Assembly: GCA_963710815.1 (NCBI GenBank)
Contig: CAVQCA010000062.1
Location: 1-64,000, forward strand
Source of the DNA: CAVQCA01 sp963710815
GTDB lineage: Bacteria; Pseudomonadota; Gammaproteobacteria; UBA9214
DNA: 64,000 bases
Reading direction: 5' to 3'
Shown here: piece after piece, positions 1-7,249 of the stretch
Layout: each line of letters starts with the position of its first letter
Position numbering within the stretch: the stretch's first letter is position 1
The notes under the pieces: generated by a model
Databases searched by the model: none
What the model was told of the DNA's origin: nothing
What the model saw: only the letters and a program-made list of their open reading frames with translations
Translations under genes and position numbers: made by a program

Positions 1-841
1 CCCAGGCCATCAACTGCTGGTTGGCGTCGGCCAGATCGCGGAACTCACGCAGCGGCAGGAAGTTGTTCTTGACGTACTTGACGCCCGATTCCACCCGCCC
101 TTTCTTCTGCGGATCCGCCACCGGGCAGGGGGAAATGAGGAACCCGTAGCCTTCGGCATAGTCGGCGTACGAGCGCTGCACCTGCGGATCGTGATAGCAG
201 GCTTTGGTGATGGCGCACTTGGGGTTGTCGATGATGACTTTTGACGGCACGCCGTTGAAGTGCTCGAAGGCGCGCCGGTGACAACCCAGCCAGGTCTCGA
301 TGCTCTGATCCCGCACCAGCTCGGCATACTGGTGGCGACTCCAGGCCAGCAGCATGACGAACACCCAGGTCTTGAACGCCTCGCCGGTATGCACATCGAC
401 GATCTCGGGACCCTTGCCAAAATCCACCTGCGCCGCCTCGCCAGGGGCGAACTCCAGCACCGAGGTTACCCGGGGTGTGGTCTTGGCCAGCGACTGCAAA
501 AACCGTCGCACCGAGGAATAACTGCCGCTATACCCATGGCGGCGCGTGAGCGCGGCGTGGATGGTGGTGCCGTCGATGCCATCGATGCACCACTGTTCAA
601 TTAGCTGGCGGTACGGCTCCAGGCTCGAGCGTACGCGGATCCGTCCTGGCTTTGGACGCTGAAGGACGGCCGCCAGATCCTGGTCTGATGGCAGGGCCCG
701 GGCGGGATCAAGCCAGCCCCGCTGCTGTGCCTGCGTGCGTAGCGCCCCGAGAGTACGCCGCCCCATCAGCCCAGTGGCATGGATCTGCCGGTCTGACTCG
801 CCCTGGCGCATTCGCACCAGGGCCTGTCGGTAGTGATACAT
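1..841 (-). CDS. istA: IS21-family transposase IstA, 5' part (runs off the left edge)
   Basis: The minus-strand frame is open from the left edge to an ATG at 841, which has a perfect AGGAGG six bases upstream; an in-frame ATG at 862 lacks this. About 280 residues are visible. An N-terminal helix-turn-helix-like region (RQGESDRQIHATGLMGRRTL) is followed by the IstA integrase core: the first acidic residue in AQVDFGKGPEIVD, then AWSRHQYAELV, the second in PSKVIIDNPKCAI, and the third in DPQKKGRVESGVKYVKNN. These are hallmarks of the DDE/rve catalytic domain of IS21 IstA, which acts with the ATPase IstB. The C-terminus and istB lie beyond the window. The visible part is undamaged, so the element may be active. 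Confidence 0.9.
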   Translation of the reverse strand, partial: MYHYRQALVRMRQGESDRQIHATGLMGRRTLGALRTQAQQRGWLDPARALPSDQDLAAVLQRPKPGRIRVRSSLEPYRQLIEQWCIDGIDGTTIHAALTRRHGYSGSYSSVRRFLQSLAKTTPRVTSVLEFAPGEAAQVDFGKGPEIVDVHTGEAFKTWVFVMLLAWSRHQYAELVRDQSIETWLGCHRRAFEHFNGVPSKVIIDNPKCAITKACYHDPQVQRSYADYAEGYGFLISPCPVADPQKKGRVESGVKYVKNNFLPLREFRDLADANQQLMAW

Positions 842-935
842 CTCAAACCTCCTGTTGGCCATGCCGGTCTCCTCGCAAAATCCGCGACGATACGGCAATA
901 GATCAGAAAGTCTGAAACGTGAAACCGGCGCCGAC

Positions 936-1061
936 TGGCGCCTTTAGGGCGATCCTCAGGTGGCGCCTTTAAGGCGATCCTGAACTGGCTCCATTAACCC
1001 GATCCTGAGGTGGCGCCATTAACCCGATCCCGGAATGGCTCCATAGTGGTGATCATTGACA
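936..1061. repeat. IS21 terminal region: five 25-bp direct repeats
   Basis: Five units start at 936, 961, 986, 1011 and 1036, an exact 25-base period. Each begins TGGCGCC or TGGCTCC, followed by a TTTAAGG/ATTAACC core and GATCC. The outermost unit ends GATCATTGACA at 1061, so the element would begin TGTCAATGATC read from outside. IS21 elements are known to carry multiple repeats overlapping their terminal inverted repeats, presumably transposase binding sites. The element boundary is inferred to be near 1061. The stretch from there to 1297 holds no gene that can be supported. Confidence 0.8.
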
Positions 1062-1297
1062 TCCAGTACGAGTAGCGGAATCCTGCAACGTTGTTGAATT
1101 CCCAGCCGCTCACGGCCTTCACCATGTCTATCTTCCGAAGGCTGCATGAATATTCGGGACGGACAGGTATATGCAGTCTGTGTCACAATGCCTTTGTATT
1201 TCGCCTCAAATGAGGCTGTTGTTAATGATAATTGAGCTTGTCCAGCATATAACCTGCGATGGTGCCCGCCAGTTCAATTGCGGCTTCAGCCTCGGCC

Positions 1298-1561
1298 TTA
1301 CCAATTCCGGGCACCCATGGCCTGCCATGGCCGGTACGCTCCCTCGCTCACCCTTGCCACGTCACCGTGGCACTCGGCGCATTTTCCGACCAGTAGTAAG
1401 TCGCCGCTGTTGATGGTGCCGCTGAAGTTGGTGATGGTCACTTCACGGCGGCAGTGGGCGCACCAGACGTTGGTCAGCAAGCGCTGGCGGATGTTGGCGG
1501 GAATGGACTCCCAACGTTGGCGAGCAGATTGGGTGAAGTCGGGTAGCGATTCAACGCCCAT
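1298..1561 (-). CDS. Small zinc-ribbon-like protein, unknown function
   Basis: This 87-residue protein has two CxxC pairs (C34/C37 in WCAHC and C61/C64 in KCAEC) spaced as in a zinc ribbon, with little else recognisable. It ends three bases before the toxin gene's stop codon region and lies directly downstream of it on the same strand, so it is probably the third cistron of the dinJ-yafQ unit. It could be a regulator or an independent hypothetical protein; no family was recognised. The metal-site reading rests only on the cysteine spacing. Confidence 0.6.
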   Translation of the reverse strand: MGVESLPDFTQSARQRWESIPANIRQRLLTNVWCAHCRREVTITNFSGTINSGDLLLVGKCAECHGDVARVSEGAYRPWQAMGARNW

Positions 1562-1564
1562 GGC

Positions 1565-1885
1565 TCATTCCTCAAACAGATCGGAGTGGGTGCCGGTGCG
1601 CACGAAGATGACGGTATTGCCGTCCAGTTGATAGATTAGGAGGAAGTCCCCGCCGATGTGGCATTCCCTGTGATCGGCCCAATCACCCTTGAGCGAGTGG
1701 TCCAGCCATTCGGCGCCAAGGGGCGCATCGTTGGCGATGAGCAGCAGCATCGCCTCCTTGAGGTGCTTCAAGTCGTAACGGCCCGACCGGGAGAGACGCT
1801 CCCAGTCTTTGAGGAATGCCTTGGTGTAGTCGCACGCCCTGGGCGGGGCTGCCCGCTTAACTCTGGCGGGCTTTTTCGATGTCAT
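1565..1885 (-). CDS. yafQ: YafQ-family mRNA interferase toxin
   Basis: This 106-residue RelE/YafQ-superfamily toxin would cleave mRNA on the ribosome. Residues aligning with the known YafQ active site are present: H63 (LDHSLKGDW), H76 and D80 (CHIGGD), H100 and F104 (TGTHSDLF). The N-terminus is about 15 residues longer than E. coli YafQ and basic (SKKPARVKRA), so a later start is possible. The gene overlaps the antitoxin gene by 29 bases, typical of translationally coupled toxin-antitoxin pairs. All key residues are intact, so the toxin should be functional. Confidence 0.88.
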   Translation of the reverse strand: MTSKKPARVKRAAPPRACDYTKAFLKDWERLSRSGRYDLKHLKEAMLLLIANDAPLGAEWLDHSLKGDWADHRECHIGGDFLLIYQLDGNTVIFVRTGTHSDLFEE

Positions 1886-2135
1886 CGATCAAGGCGTCAG
1901 CGGAATTGAAACGGGCGGCCCGTGCCTTCATCATCGCGCGGGACTCCTTAATCGCTGCGCGAGTCTGCGCGTTGGGCACCTTCAGTTCCAGAGGGAATGC
2001 CTGATCGTTGACCACTCGCTTGAGCAGGATGCGCACGGCATCCGACACCGACAAACCCATGGCTGCCAGTGCCTCGCTGGCCTGCGCCTTGATTTCATTG
2101 TCCACCCGGACGTGTAGCATCGTGGTATGAGCCAT
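1857..2135 (-). CDS. dinJ: DinJ/RelB-family antitoxin
   Basis: This 92-residue protein has an N-terminal ribbon-helix-helix segment (TTMLHVRVDNEIKAQASEAL, then MGLSVSDAVRILLKRV) typical of RelB/DinJ antitoxins. The charged C-terminal half would wrap the toxin. The ATG is preceded by GGAGG. It is the first gene of the cassette and overlaps the toxin gene. DinJ-type proteins usually repress their own promoter through the RHH domain, and a palindrome lies just upstream (2163-2182). Confidence 0.88.
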   Translation of the reverse strand: MAHTTMLHVRVDNEIKAQASEALAAMGLSVSDAVRILLKRVVNDQAFPLELKVPNAQTRAAIKESRAMMKARAARFNSADALIDDIEKARQS

Positions 2136-2162
2136 AGTCAGATCCTCCGTCTTCAGGTATTT

Positions 2163-2182
2163 TGTATCTCTTTTGCGATACA
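2163..2182. promoter_or_regulatory. Candidate operator palindrome of the toxin-antitoxin cassette
   Basis: TGTATC and GATACA form a perfect 6-bp inverted repeat around an 8-base spacer, about 28 bases upstream of the antitoxin start. This is the expected place for an RHH repressor site. Position and symmetry are seen; binding is inferred. Confidence 0.45.
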
Positions 2183-2445
2183 GTCAAGAATAGCAAACTG
2201 CCTGTGCGTACTGGCCGGGTATTTGTTCAGGGCATGTTTGGTGCGTGACTGGTGACCTTGGTTGACGTCGAACCTCGCGTGGTAAGTAGTTGATTTTGCG
2301 AGGGCGTCATCTGCGCCTACCCGCAGGCCAAACAGAGAAAAGAGACGGCTCTGGCCAAGAAAGTGGCAAATTCGGGGCGTTCCGGCAAGCGGCTACCCGC
2401 AGCACAGTAGGCCAGAACGCCGCGTGGCGCGGGGATTTCGGACAA

Positions 2446-2475
2446 GAAAAAGGGCCCGGAGAATCTCCGAGCCCT
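2446..2475 (-). terminator. Rho-independent terminator
   Basis: Read on the minus strand, AGGGCTCGGAG, a short loop and CTCCGGGCCCT are followed by TTTTT. It lies immediately downstream of a tRNA/tmRNA-like 3' end (2482-2518), the arrangement expected after an RNA gene. Confidence 0.7.
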
Positions 2476-2481
2476 GGTGAT

Positions 2482-2518
2482 TGGTGGAGGAGTTCGGAAT
2501 TTAACCGCGGTCCGCAAG
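2482..2518 (-). other. Degenerate tRNA/tmRNA-like 3' end, possible attachment-site remnant
   Basis: On the minus strand the segment starts CTTGCGGACC and ends CTCCTCCACCA, the layout of a tmRNA or tRNA 3' end: a T-arm-like GGTTAAATTCC, acceptor strand and CCA. It is followed by a terminator. The T-stem does not pair properly and there is no matching 5' half in the next 400 bases. It may be a decayed att copy left by an integrated island, or an RNA gene remnant. The rest of 2183-2889 holds no convincing gene and becomes AT-rich after 2540. Confidence 0.35.
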
Positions 2519-2889
2519 TATTGGTTAGTCAGAGCACGATCAACTTCTAAAGATATTTTGTGACGAACGTTTGCCGAACCAGCTCGGCACGGTGATGCTC
2601 AGTACTGCAAAATACAAGGGCTCAATCACAATCTTCATTAATAATAACAATAAGTAACAGAATGTATTTAAAGCTATGAACCAGGCTGTTGGAGGATTGC
2701 ATATTCCTGCCACTCACTCCGGGTCACAATTCCGGTGTCGTGACGATACGGCCCTAATTTGCAAGGTGTTAGATATATGCCTTAATGCACCCCAGACAGC
2801 GCGTCGCCTTGGGGACGCCATATTTATCAAGTAAGGAATAAAGTTCAGGATGAACCTAAGCAAATCCTAAACATTGAAAGGTAACAGCT

Positions 2890-3021
2890 ATGTCATTCTT
2901 CGAACGCACCAAGCACTGCACAAAGCGTTTTCCCTGCCGGTTCAGGCTGGCGCTGATGGTGTTTACCGCTGCTGTTGCGGCATCGATCGCCGCAGTGCCG
3001 TATCTCGCGCACACGGTCTAG
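2890..3021 (+). CDS. Small 43-residue single-span membrane protein
   Basis: The ATG at 2890 opens a 43-codon frame ending in TAG. A basic, cysteine-containing N-terminus (FERTKHCTKRFPCRFR) precedes one hydrophobic stretch of about 20 residues (LALMVFTAAVAASIAAVPYL). A weak AAAGG lies nine bases upstream. It is isolated in an otherwise empty region. No family was recognised; a small inner-membrane protein with a cytoplasmic basic tail is the natural reading. Confidence 0.4.
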   Translation: MSFFERTKHCTKRFPCRFRLALMVFTAAVAASIAAVPYLAHTV

Positions 3022-3086
3022 GGCAGGGCAGATAGCCTTAGGTCACATGAAAGTGACTGATCATCCCTAGAGCTACGGCTCACGCC

Positions 3087-3257
3087 TCAGTGCAGCCGGT
3101 GGTTACGCTCCGCTTCCATCCGCTCCCGCTTCAGTAACGCCAGTTTCTCCCAACCCCACTCGACCAGCAGGCGCAGGAGTGCCTCGGTTTCAGCGTATTC
3201 TGTCCAGGTCCATGCCGGGGAGTCTGACCTGACGGGTAGTGGGGGACTGTCAGGCAA
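3087..3257 (-). pseudogene. Short unrecognised reading frame or gene remnant
   Basis: A 56-codon minus-strand frame (TTG at 3257) ends with a charged, amphipathic stretch containing EALLRLLVEWGWEKL and LLKRERMEAERNHRLH. It has no ATG start and no clear ribosome site. It looks like the coding C-terminus of a lost gene, possibly a mobile-element protein, but no family is recognised. Confidence 0.2.
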
Positions 3258-3298
3258 GTCTCCGGGGCAGATAAGAACATAATGTCCCGCGAGTACAG

Positions 3299-4687
3299 TC
3301 AGTGTTTGAATTGCGGTGCGGGCGCCTTGGGTTTGTGCTCCGGTATGCCTTCGAACCAGGCCACTGACTTGCGGATGGCATCGAGCAGCATCCCCGCCAT
3401 GTCCAGGCTGAAGCCTTCACGGACCACGATGCGCAGCACGGCTACATCCTCTGCGTGTTCCGGCATGGTATAGGCCGGCACCTGCCAGCCGAACTCCCGG
3501 AGTTTGTCGGAGATATCGAATACGCTGTAGCCTTCCACGGTGTCCTTTAGCTTGAACGCGAACACCGGGATCGCACTGCCGTCACTGACCAGCTCAAAGG
3601 GCCCCACTTTGGCGATTTTGGCCGCCAGCCCGGTGGCGATGTCGCGCATGGCGCTCATTACCTGCGTGTAACCCGCGCGACCCAGGCGCAGAAAATTGTA
3701 ATACTGCCCCACCACCTGGTTGCCGGGCCGGGAAAAGTTCAGGGTGAAGGTGGGCATGTCACCGCCGAGGTAGTTGACATGGAACACCAGGTCCTCGGGC
3801 AGGTCCTCGTGGTGGCGCCACACCACCCAGCCGACGCCTGGATACACCAGGCCGTACTTGTGCCCCGAAACATTGATGGACTTGACCAGCGGCAGGCGGA
3901 AGTCCCATTTCAAGTCCGGGTGCAGAAACGGGGCGACGAACCCCCCGCTCGCCGCATCTATATGCATCGGGATTTCCCAGCCGGTCTCCGCATTCTGCTT
4001 TGCCAGTGCCTCGTGAATGGCCTCGACGGGTTCAAATTCACCGGTAAACGTGGTGCCCAGGATGGCCACTACACCAATGGTGTTTTCATCGGTGGCTTTG
4101 ATGACCTCCTCCGGTGTGATCACGTAACGGCCCTTTTCCATGGCGATATACTTCGGTTCCACCTCCCAGTAGCGGCAGAACTTCTCCCACACCACCTGCA
4201 CATTGGCCCCCAGCACCAGATTGGGCTTGTCGGCGGATTTGCCCTGTGCGCGGCGCCGGTCGCGCCACTTCCACTTCAGGGCCATACCCGCCAGCATCAC
4301 CGCCTCGCTGGAGCCGATCGCCGACGCTCCAACGCCCTGGTCCGGCGCGTGGAACAGGTTGGAGACGATATTGACACAGCGTTCCTCGATGGCCGCCGTT
4401 TGTGGATACTCGTCCTTGTCGATCATGTTCTTCTCGAAGGCTTCCACCATCAGCTTCTCGGCCTCCGGTTCCATCCAGGTGGTAACGAATGTCGCCATGT
4501 TCAGCCGGGCGTTGCCGTCCAGCATCAGTTCATCGTGGATCAGGTGGTAGGCGCTGTCAGGCGCCATTTCGTGCTCGGGCAGTTCGTACCGGGGCACGGG
4601 ACGGGCCATGGAGCGACGGCCGTAGGCGGGCGTCAACAGCGCGTCGATTTCATCCAGGGAATCGAGATCGATCTTTTTGCTAACCAT
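3299..4687 (-). CDS. gadB: Glutamate decarboxylase
   Basis: This PLP enzyme converts glutamate to GABA, consuming a proton, and serves in acid resistance. Its 462 residues match GadA/GadB length. The PLP lysine is K277 in VSGHKYGLVYPG, with D244 in HIDAASGG. The N-terminal region carries the family's ELPEHEMAPDSAYHLIHDEL stretch. The C-terminus ends in PQFKH, a His-terminated tail as in E. coli GadB, where the C-terminal tail closes the active site at neutral pH. Thirty bases downstream of its start region lies a membrane protein on the same strand. No GadC glutamate/GABA antiporter is visible nearby. Confidence 0.95.
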   Translation of the reverse strand: MVSKKIDLDSLDEIDALLTPAYGRRSMARPVPRYELPEHEMAPDSAYHLIHDELMLDGNARLNMATFVTTWMEPEAEKLMVEAFEKNMIDKDEYPQTAAIEERCVNIVSNLFHAPDQGVGASAIGSSEAVMLAGMALKWKWRDRRRAQGKSADKPNLVLGANVQVVWEKFCRYWEVEPKYIAMEKGRYVITPEEVIKATDENTIGVVAILGTTFTGEFEPVEAIHEALAKQNAETGWEIPMHIDAASGGFVAPFLHPDLKWDFRLPLVKSINVSGHKYGLVYPGVGWVVWRHHEDLPEDLVFHVNYLGGDMPTFTLNFSRPGNQVVGQYYNFLRLGRAGYTQVMSAMRDIATGLAAKIAKVGPFELVSDGSAIPVFAFKLKDTVEGYSVFDISDKLREFGWQVPAYTMPEHAEDVAVLRIVVREGFSLDMAGMLLDAIRKSVAWFEGIPEHKPKAPAPQFKH

Positions 4688-4716
4688 CGTATGTTTCTCC
4701 TCGGCTTCGGGATCCG

Positions 4717-5688
4717 TTATACCGATTTCGGATTGGTTGAACCAGACGCCGCGTCAATAGCCCTTCCAGCGCCAAACAGTTCCGGGATCATCAGGTAACT
4801 GGCAACGAAAAAACACATCGCTCCCAGCAGGGTATAAAAGTTGGCGCCCCATAGCCACTCGGCGCCCCGACCGGATGGTGGCAGGAAGCTGAATACAGCT
4901 GACAGCATGAAGGCAATGGAGCCCAGCAGGTTGATCATCACAATCCACCAGCTCAGCTGCTCCGGCTGCACGGACCAGAAACGATGGGAGACTTCAACCA
5001 GGGCCAGATAGCTGGAGACCAGAAAACAGATGCTGCCAATGACATCAGGTGTCCAGATCAGGATTTCCTCTTCCAGCCAGGTGAGTTGCGACAACATGGC
5101 ATCGCCGGTATTGAGGTTGAACAGCAGGGTTCCGATAAACTGGATGAGACTGGCACTGTAGCCGGCATTATGCGGTTTCCATGCAAACCAGCGCCAACTC
5201 CGCTGATCTGTGCCGCTGGATGCGCCGATATCCGCCACGTCGCCGTTGATGGCTTCCAGGGCCTGCAACCCTGCAGCGGTGGTGAAAAACAGCGAGCCGG
5301 TGAAAAAGACCAGGTTAATCACACGGCTGTTCGCAAGGCCCGCCGGCCAATACTGCGGCCAGTTCGATGCAAAACTGCCTGCCGCGAAGCAGGCCGAGCC
5401 GACAATGAAAAACAGCGCAATCCACCAGGCCAGGCGTTGCGGGGCCCACAGCTGCAGCCAGGGATTGGCGGCCGGCGCCGGCCGCATCGCTGTACCGTCA
5501 CTGGCGACTTCGATGGGCGCTAGCCCCTTGCGATGCCGCCGAGAATGTGAAATCCGTTGCCGCCCGTCCGGAAGACACTCAACAAGCCGGGTGACAAAGA
5601 ACCCCAGCGCCCGGTGGATGACCCTGCTGGCGCTTTCCTCAGTCGTTTCGGTGATCGAAAGCACGGATATCCCTTCGTGGCAGGGCAC
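4717..5688 (-). CDS. Six-helix integral membrane protein next to gadB, YrhK-like, function unknown
   Basis: This 323-residue protein has a basic soluble N-terminus (about 80 residues) and six predicted membrane spans near 88-107, 123-145, 180-194, 214-236, 246-269 and 283-303. Tryptophan-rich boundaries such as LAWWIALFF and LSWWIVMIN are conspicuous. The spans resemble the tandem short hairpins of YrhK-type proteins, but this is impression only. It lies upstream of gadB on the same strand with a 29-base gap, so the two are probably one transcript. It is not an APC-type transporter and hence not GadC. The true start may be later than the ATG used here, since the first 70 residues are low in recognisable features. 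Confidence 0.65.
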   Translation of the reverse strand: MPCHEGISVLSITETTEESASRVIHRALGFFVTRLVECLPDGRQRISHSRRHRKGLAPIEVASDGTAMRPAPAANPWLQLWAPQRLAWWIALFFIVGSACFAAGSFASNWPQYWPAGLANSRVINLVFFTGSLFFTTAAGLQALEAINGDVADIGASSGTDQRSWRWFAWKPHNAGYSASLIQFIGTLLFNLNTGDAMLSQLTWLEEEILIWTPDVIGSICFLVSSYLALVEVSHRFWSVQPEQLSWWIVMINLLGSIAFMLSAVFSFLPPSGRGAEWLWGANFYTLLGAMCFFVASYLMIPELFGAGRAIDAASGSTNPKSV

Positions 5689-5938
5689 GCGGGCGGATTG
5701 CAGAGGTCTGCCTGAGCACGGGGTTCCGAAGGCGTGTGGGCACTGACGAACTGGTCCGGATTGAATTCTACTGCTCGCTGCTGGGCGACTTCGAGATCAA
5801 GGACTCCGGCTCATGGACACTGTATTCGTTGCACGGCATATTCGCCAGGCAGGCAAAAGGCAACCCGCGATCTCCACGGGGCAAGCCTGTCGATCTCTGC
5901 CGTGCAACGCGTGGCCCTGCAGTTCACTGCCCTGCGGG

Positions 5939-6184
5939 TCACTTGGTCTTGACGACGCTGAACTGACCGTTCGCGTCACGGGTGACCTGATAGGCGCCCG
6001 AGTTGCACTGGACATGCCAGCCGTTATCGCCGGTGGCTTGCAGCCCCAGCACGTGGTCGCAGGGATAGTCGGCGTTGCGGATGGCCGCCGCCATTTCCCC
6101 GTTGCTCATTTCGGTGGCGAATGCCATATGAACAAGGACAAGTATCGTTGTGAGTGCCAGACTGATTCGTTGCAAGTCGCGCAT
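5939..6184 (-). CDS. Small exported protein with one cysteine pair, unknown function
   Basis: The start at 6184 is chosen because GGAG lies seven bases upstream and the protein then begins with a clean signal peptide (MRDLQRISLALTTILVLVHMAFA-type, cleavage after AFA). The mature part is about 58 residues with cysteines at 42 and 60, which could form a disulfide in the periplasm. The C-terminal QVTRDANGQFSVVK strand resembles PepSY-like or similar small folds, but this is not a firm match. It is a single gene between the gad region and an mscS remnant. The 250 bases to its left (5689-5938) hold nothing supportable. Confidence 0.55.
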   Translation of the reverse strand: MRDLQRISLALTTILVLVHMAFATEMSNGEMAAAIRNADYPCDHVLGLQATGDNGWHVQCNSGAYQVTRDANGQFSVVKTK

Positions 6185-6299
6185 GCCGGGTCTCCGGAAG
6201 CCAGGGGTTTTCAGGGCTGCATCGTGATGGTCTCGTCGCACGGGACACATTATTATTCTGGTATTCAGCTGCAGTCATGTCAATGCAGACCCGCCCTGC

Positions 6300-6649
6300 C
6301 TTCCTGGCCTCGGCCGCTGGATTGCGATGTTTATGCGCGGGGTCATCCGGCGTTTGATGGAGAGGGGCAATGTCGAGTCGATTATCACAGGTTTTGTGAG
6401 CAATATCGCCTATATTGCCCTGCTGGCCTTCGTAGTCATTGCGGCCCTTGGCCAGCTCGGCATCCAGACAACCTCGTTCATCGCCGTTTTGGGTGCCGCC
6501 GGTCTGGCAATCGGCCTGGCGCTGCAGGGATCACTGGCGAACATCGCCGCCGGCTTCCTGATGATTATCTTCCGGATGCCGAAGGCATCAATATCCCGTT
6601 CCCGCAACGCGAGATACGCATCGTCGCAGGTCAATTCCAACCGGAATAA
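6300..6649 (+). pseudogene. mscS: MscS-type mechanosensitive channel remnant
   Basis: One frame encodes LGRWIAMFMRGVIRRLMERG and the family's TM3 signature (AVLGAAGLAIGLALQGSLAN, then AAGFLMIIFR). Right after that a shifted frame gives EGINIPFPQREIRI, the typical extreme C-terminus of MscS, followed by a stop at 6649. The N-terminal helices and the beta/alpha-beta body are missing. An internal deletion with a frame change just after the IIFR codons explains both. This cannot be a working channel. Confidence 0.8.
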
Positions 6650-7065
6650 CAACCCGTCGGCAGGCGCCGATAAAAGTGGCTACGATCACTTGCCGACCAC
6701 AGCCACGACCAGCAGGTCGAACGGATCGACTCCGTATCTCGCGGCAGCAGATAAAACGCAATACCCACGGTAATGGGGCTGCCGCGCGGCGGATTACGTA
6801 AAGCGGCTTTCACTCACGTCGAGCAGGCACGCGAGTTGCCAGTATGGATGATCCATGGTCGGGTAACGCAGCGGGCATTTGTTCGACCTGCATCTGAGCT
6901 ACCTGCATCAATCGGCCCCGGGCGTCAGGTTATGCGGCAACATGAGCCCGCGGCGGGTTTTCATGAGCCACTTTTACCACTAAGATAGGTATTTTCCTGC
7001 CTGGGAAGACGGCGTTCAAAGGGGCTGACGAACCAGTCACGACGGTGGCGGCAACAAGAACATGC

Positions 7066-7231
7066 CAGGAGCCTGTCGGACCTGGGGTTGATCTGCTGCA
7101 CTGGCGGGAGAGTGGCTCATCGTTTCCCGATGTCTCGTTGCATGGCAGCACTATGCGCCTCGACATCGAAATACCCTGTGCTCGCTCTCCCGCCTACTCG
7201 CTGTCATTACCCGGGTCCGACAGGCTCCTAG
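7066..7231. repeat. Palindromic CCTGTCGGAC element, copy 1
   Basis: Terminal inverted repeats CAGGAGCCTGTCGGACC (7066) and GGTCCGACAGGCTCCTAG (ending 7231) bound a ~165-bp segment with no gene. The right end matches the left end of a second element at 62798. It could be a REP/MITE-like element. The rest of 6650-7249 holds no supportable gene. Confidence 0.55.
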
Positions 7232-7249
7232 TCTTAGCAGAGGGTTGGT

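Noticed and set aside
1062..1297. Gene between the IS21 end and the zinc-ribbon ORF
   Set aside because: Plus-strand frames here have no ribosome site or recognisable sequence, and they run over the minus-strand ORF.
5813..6649. A 278-codon plus-strand frame
   Set aside because: Only its last ~20 codons are meaningful, as the shifted C-terminus of the mscS remnant; the rest lies opposite the small exported protein gene.
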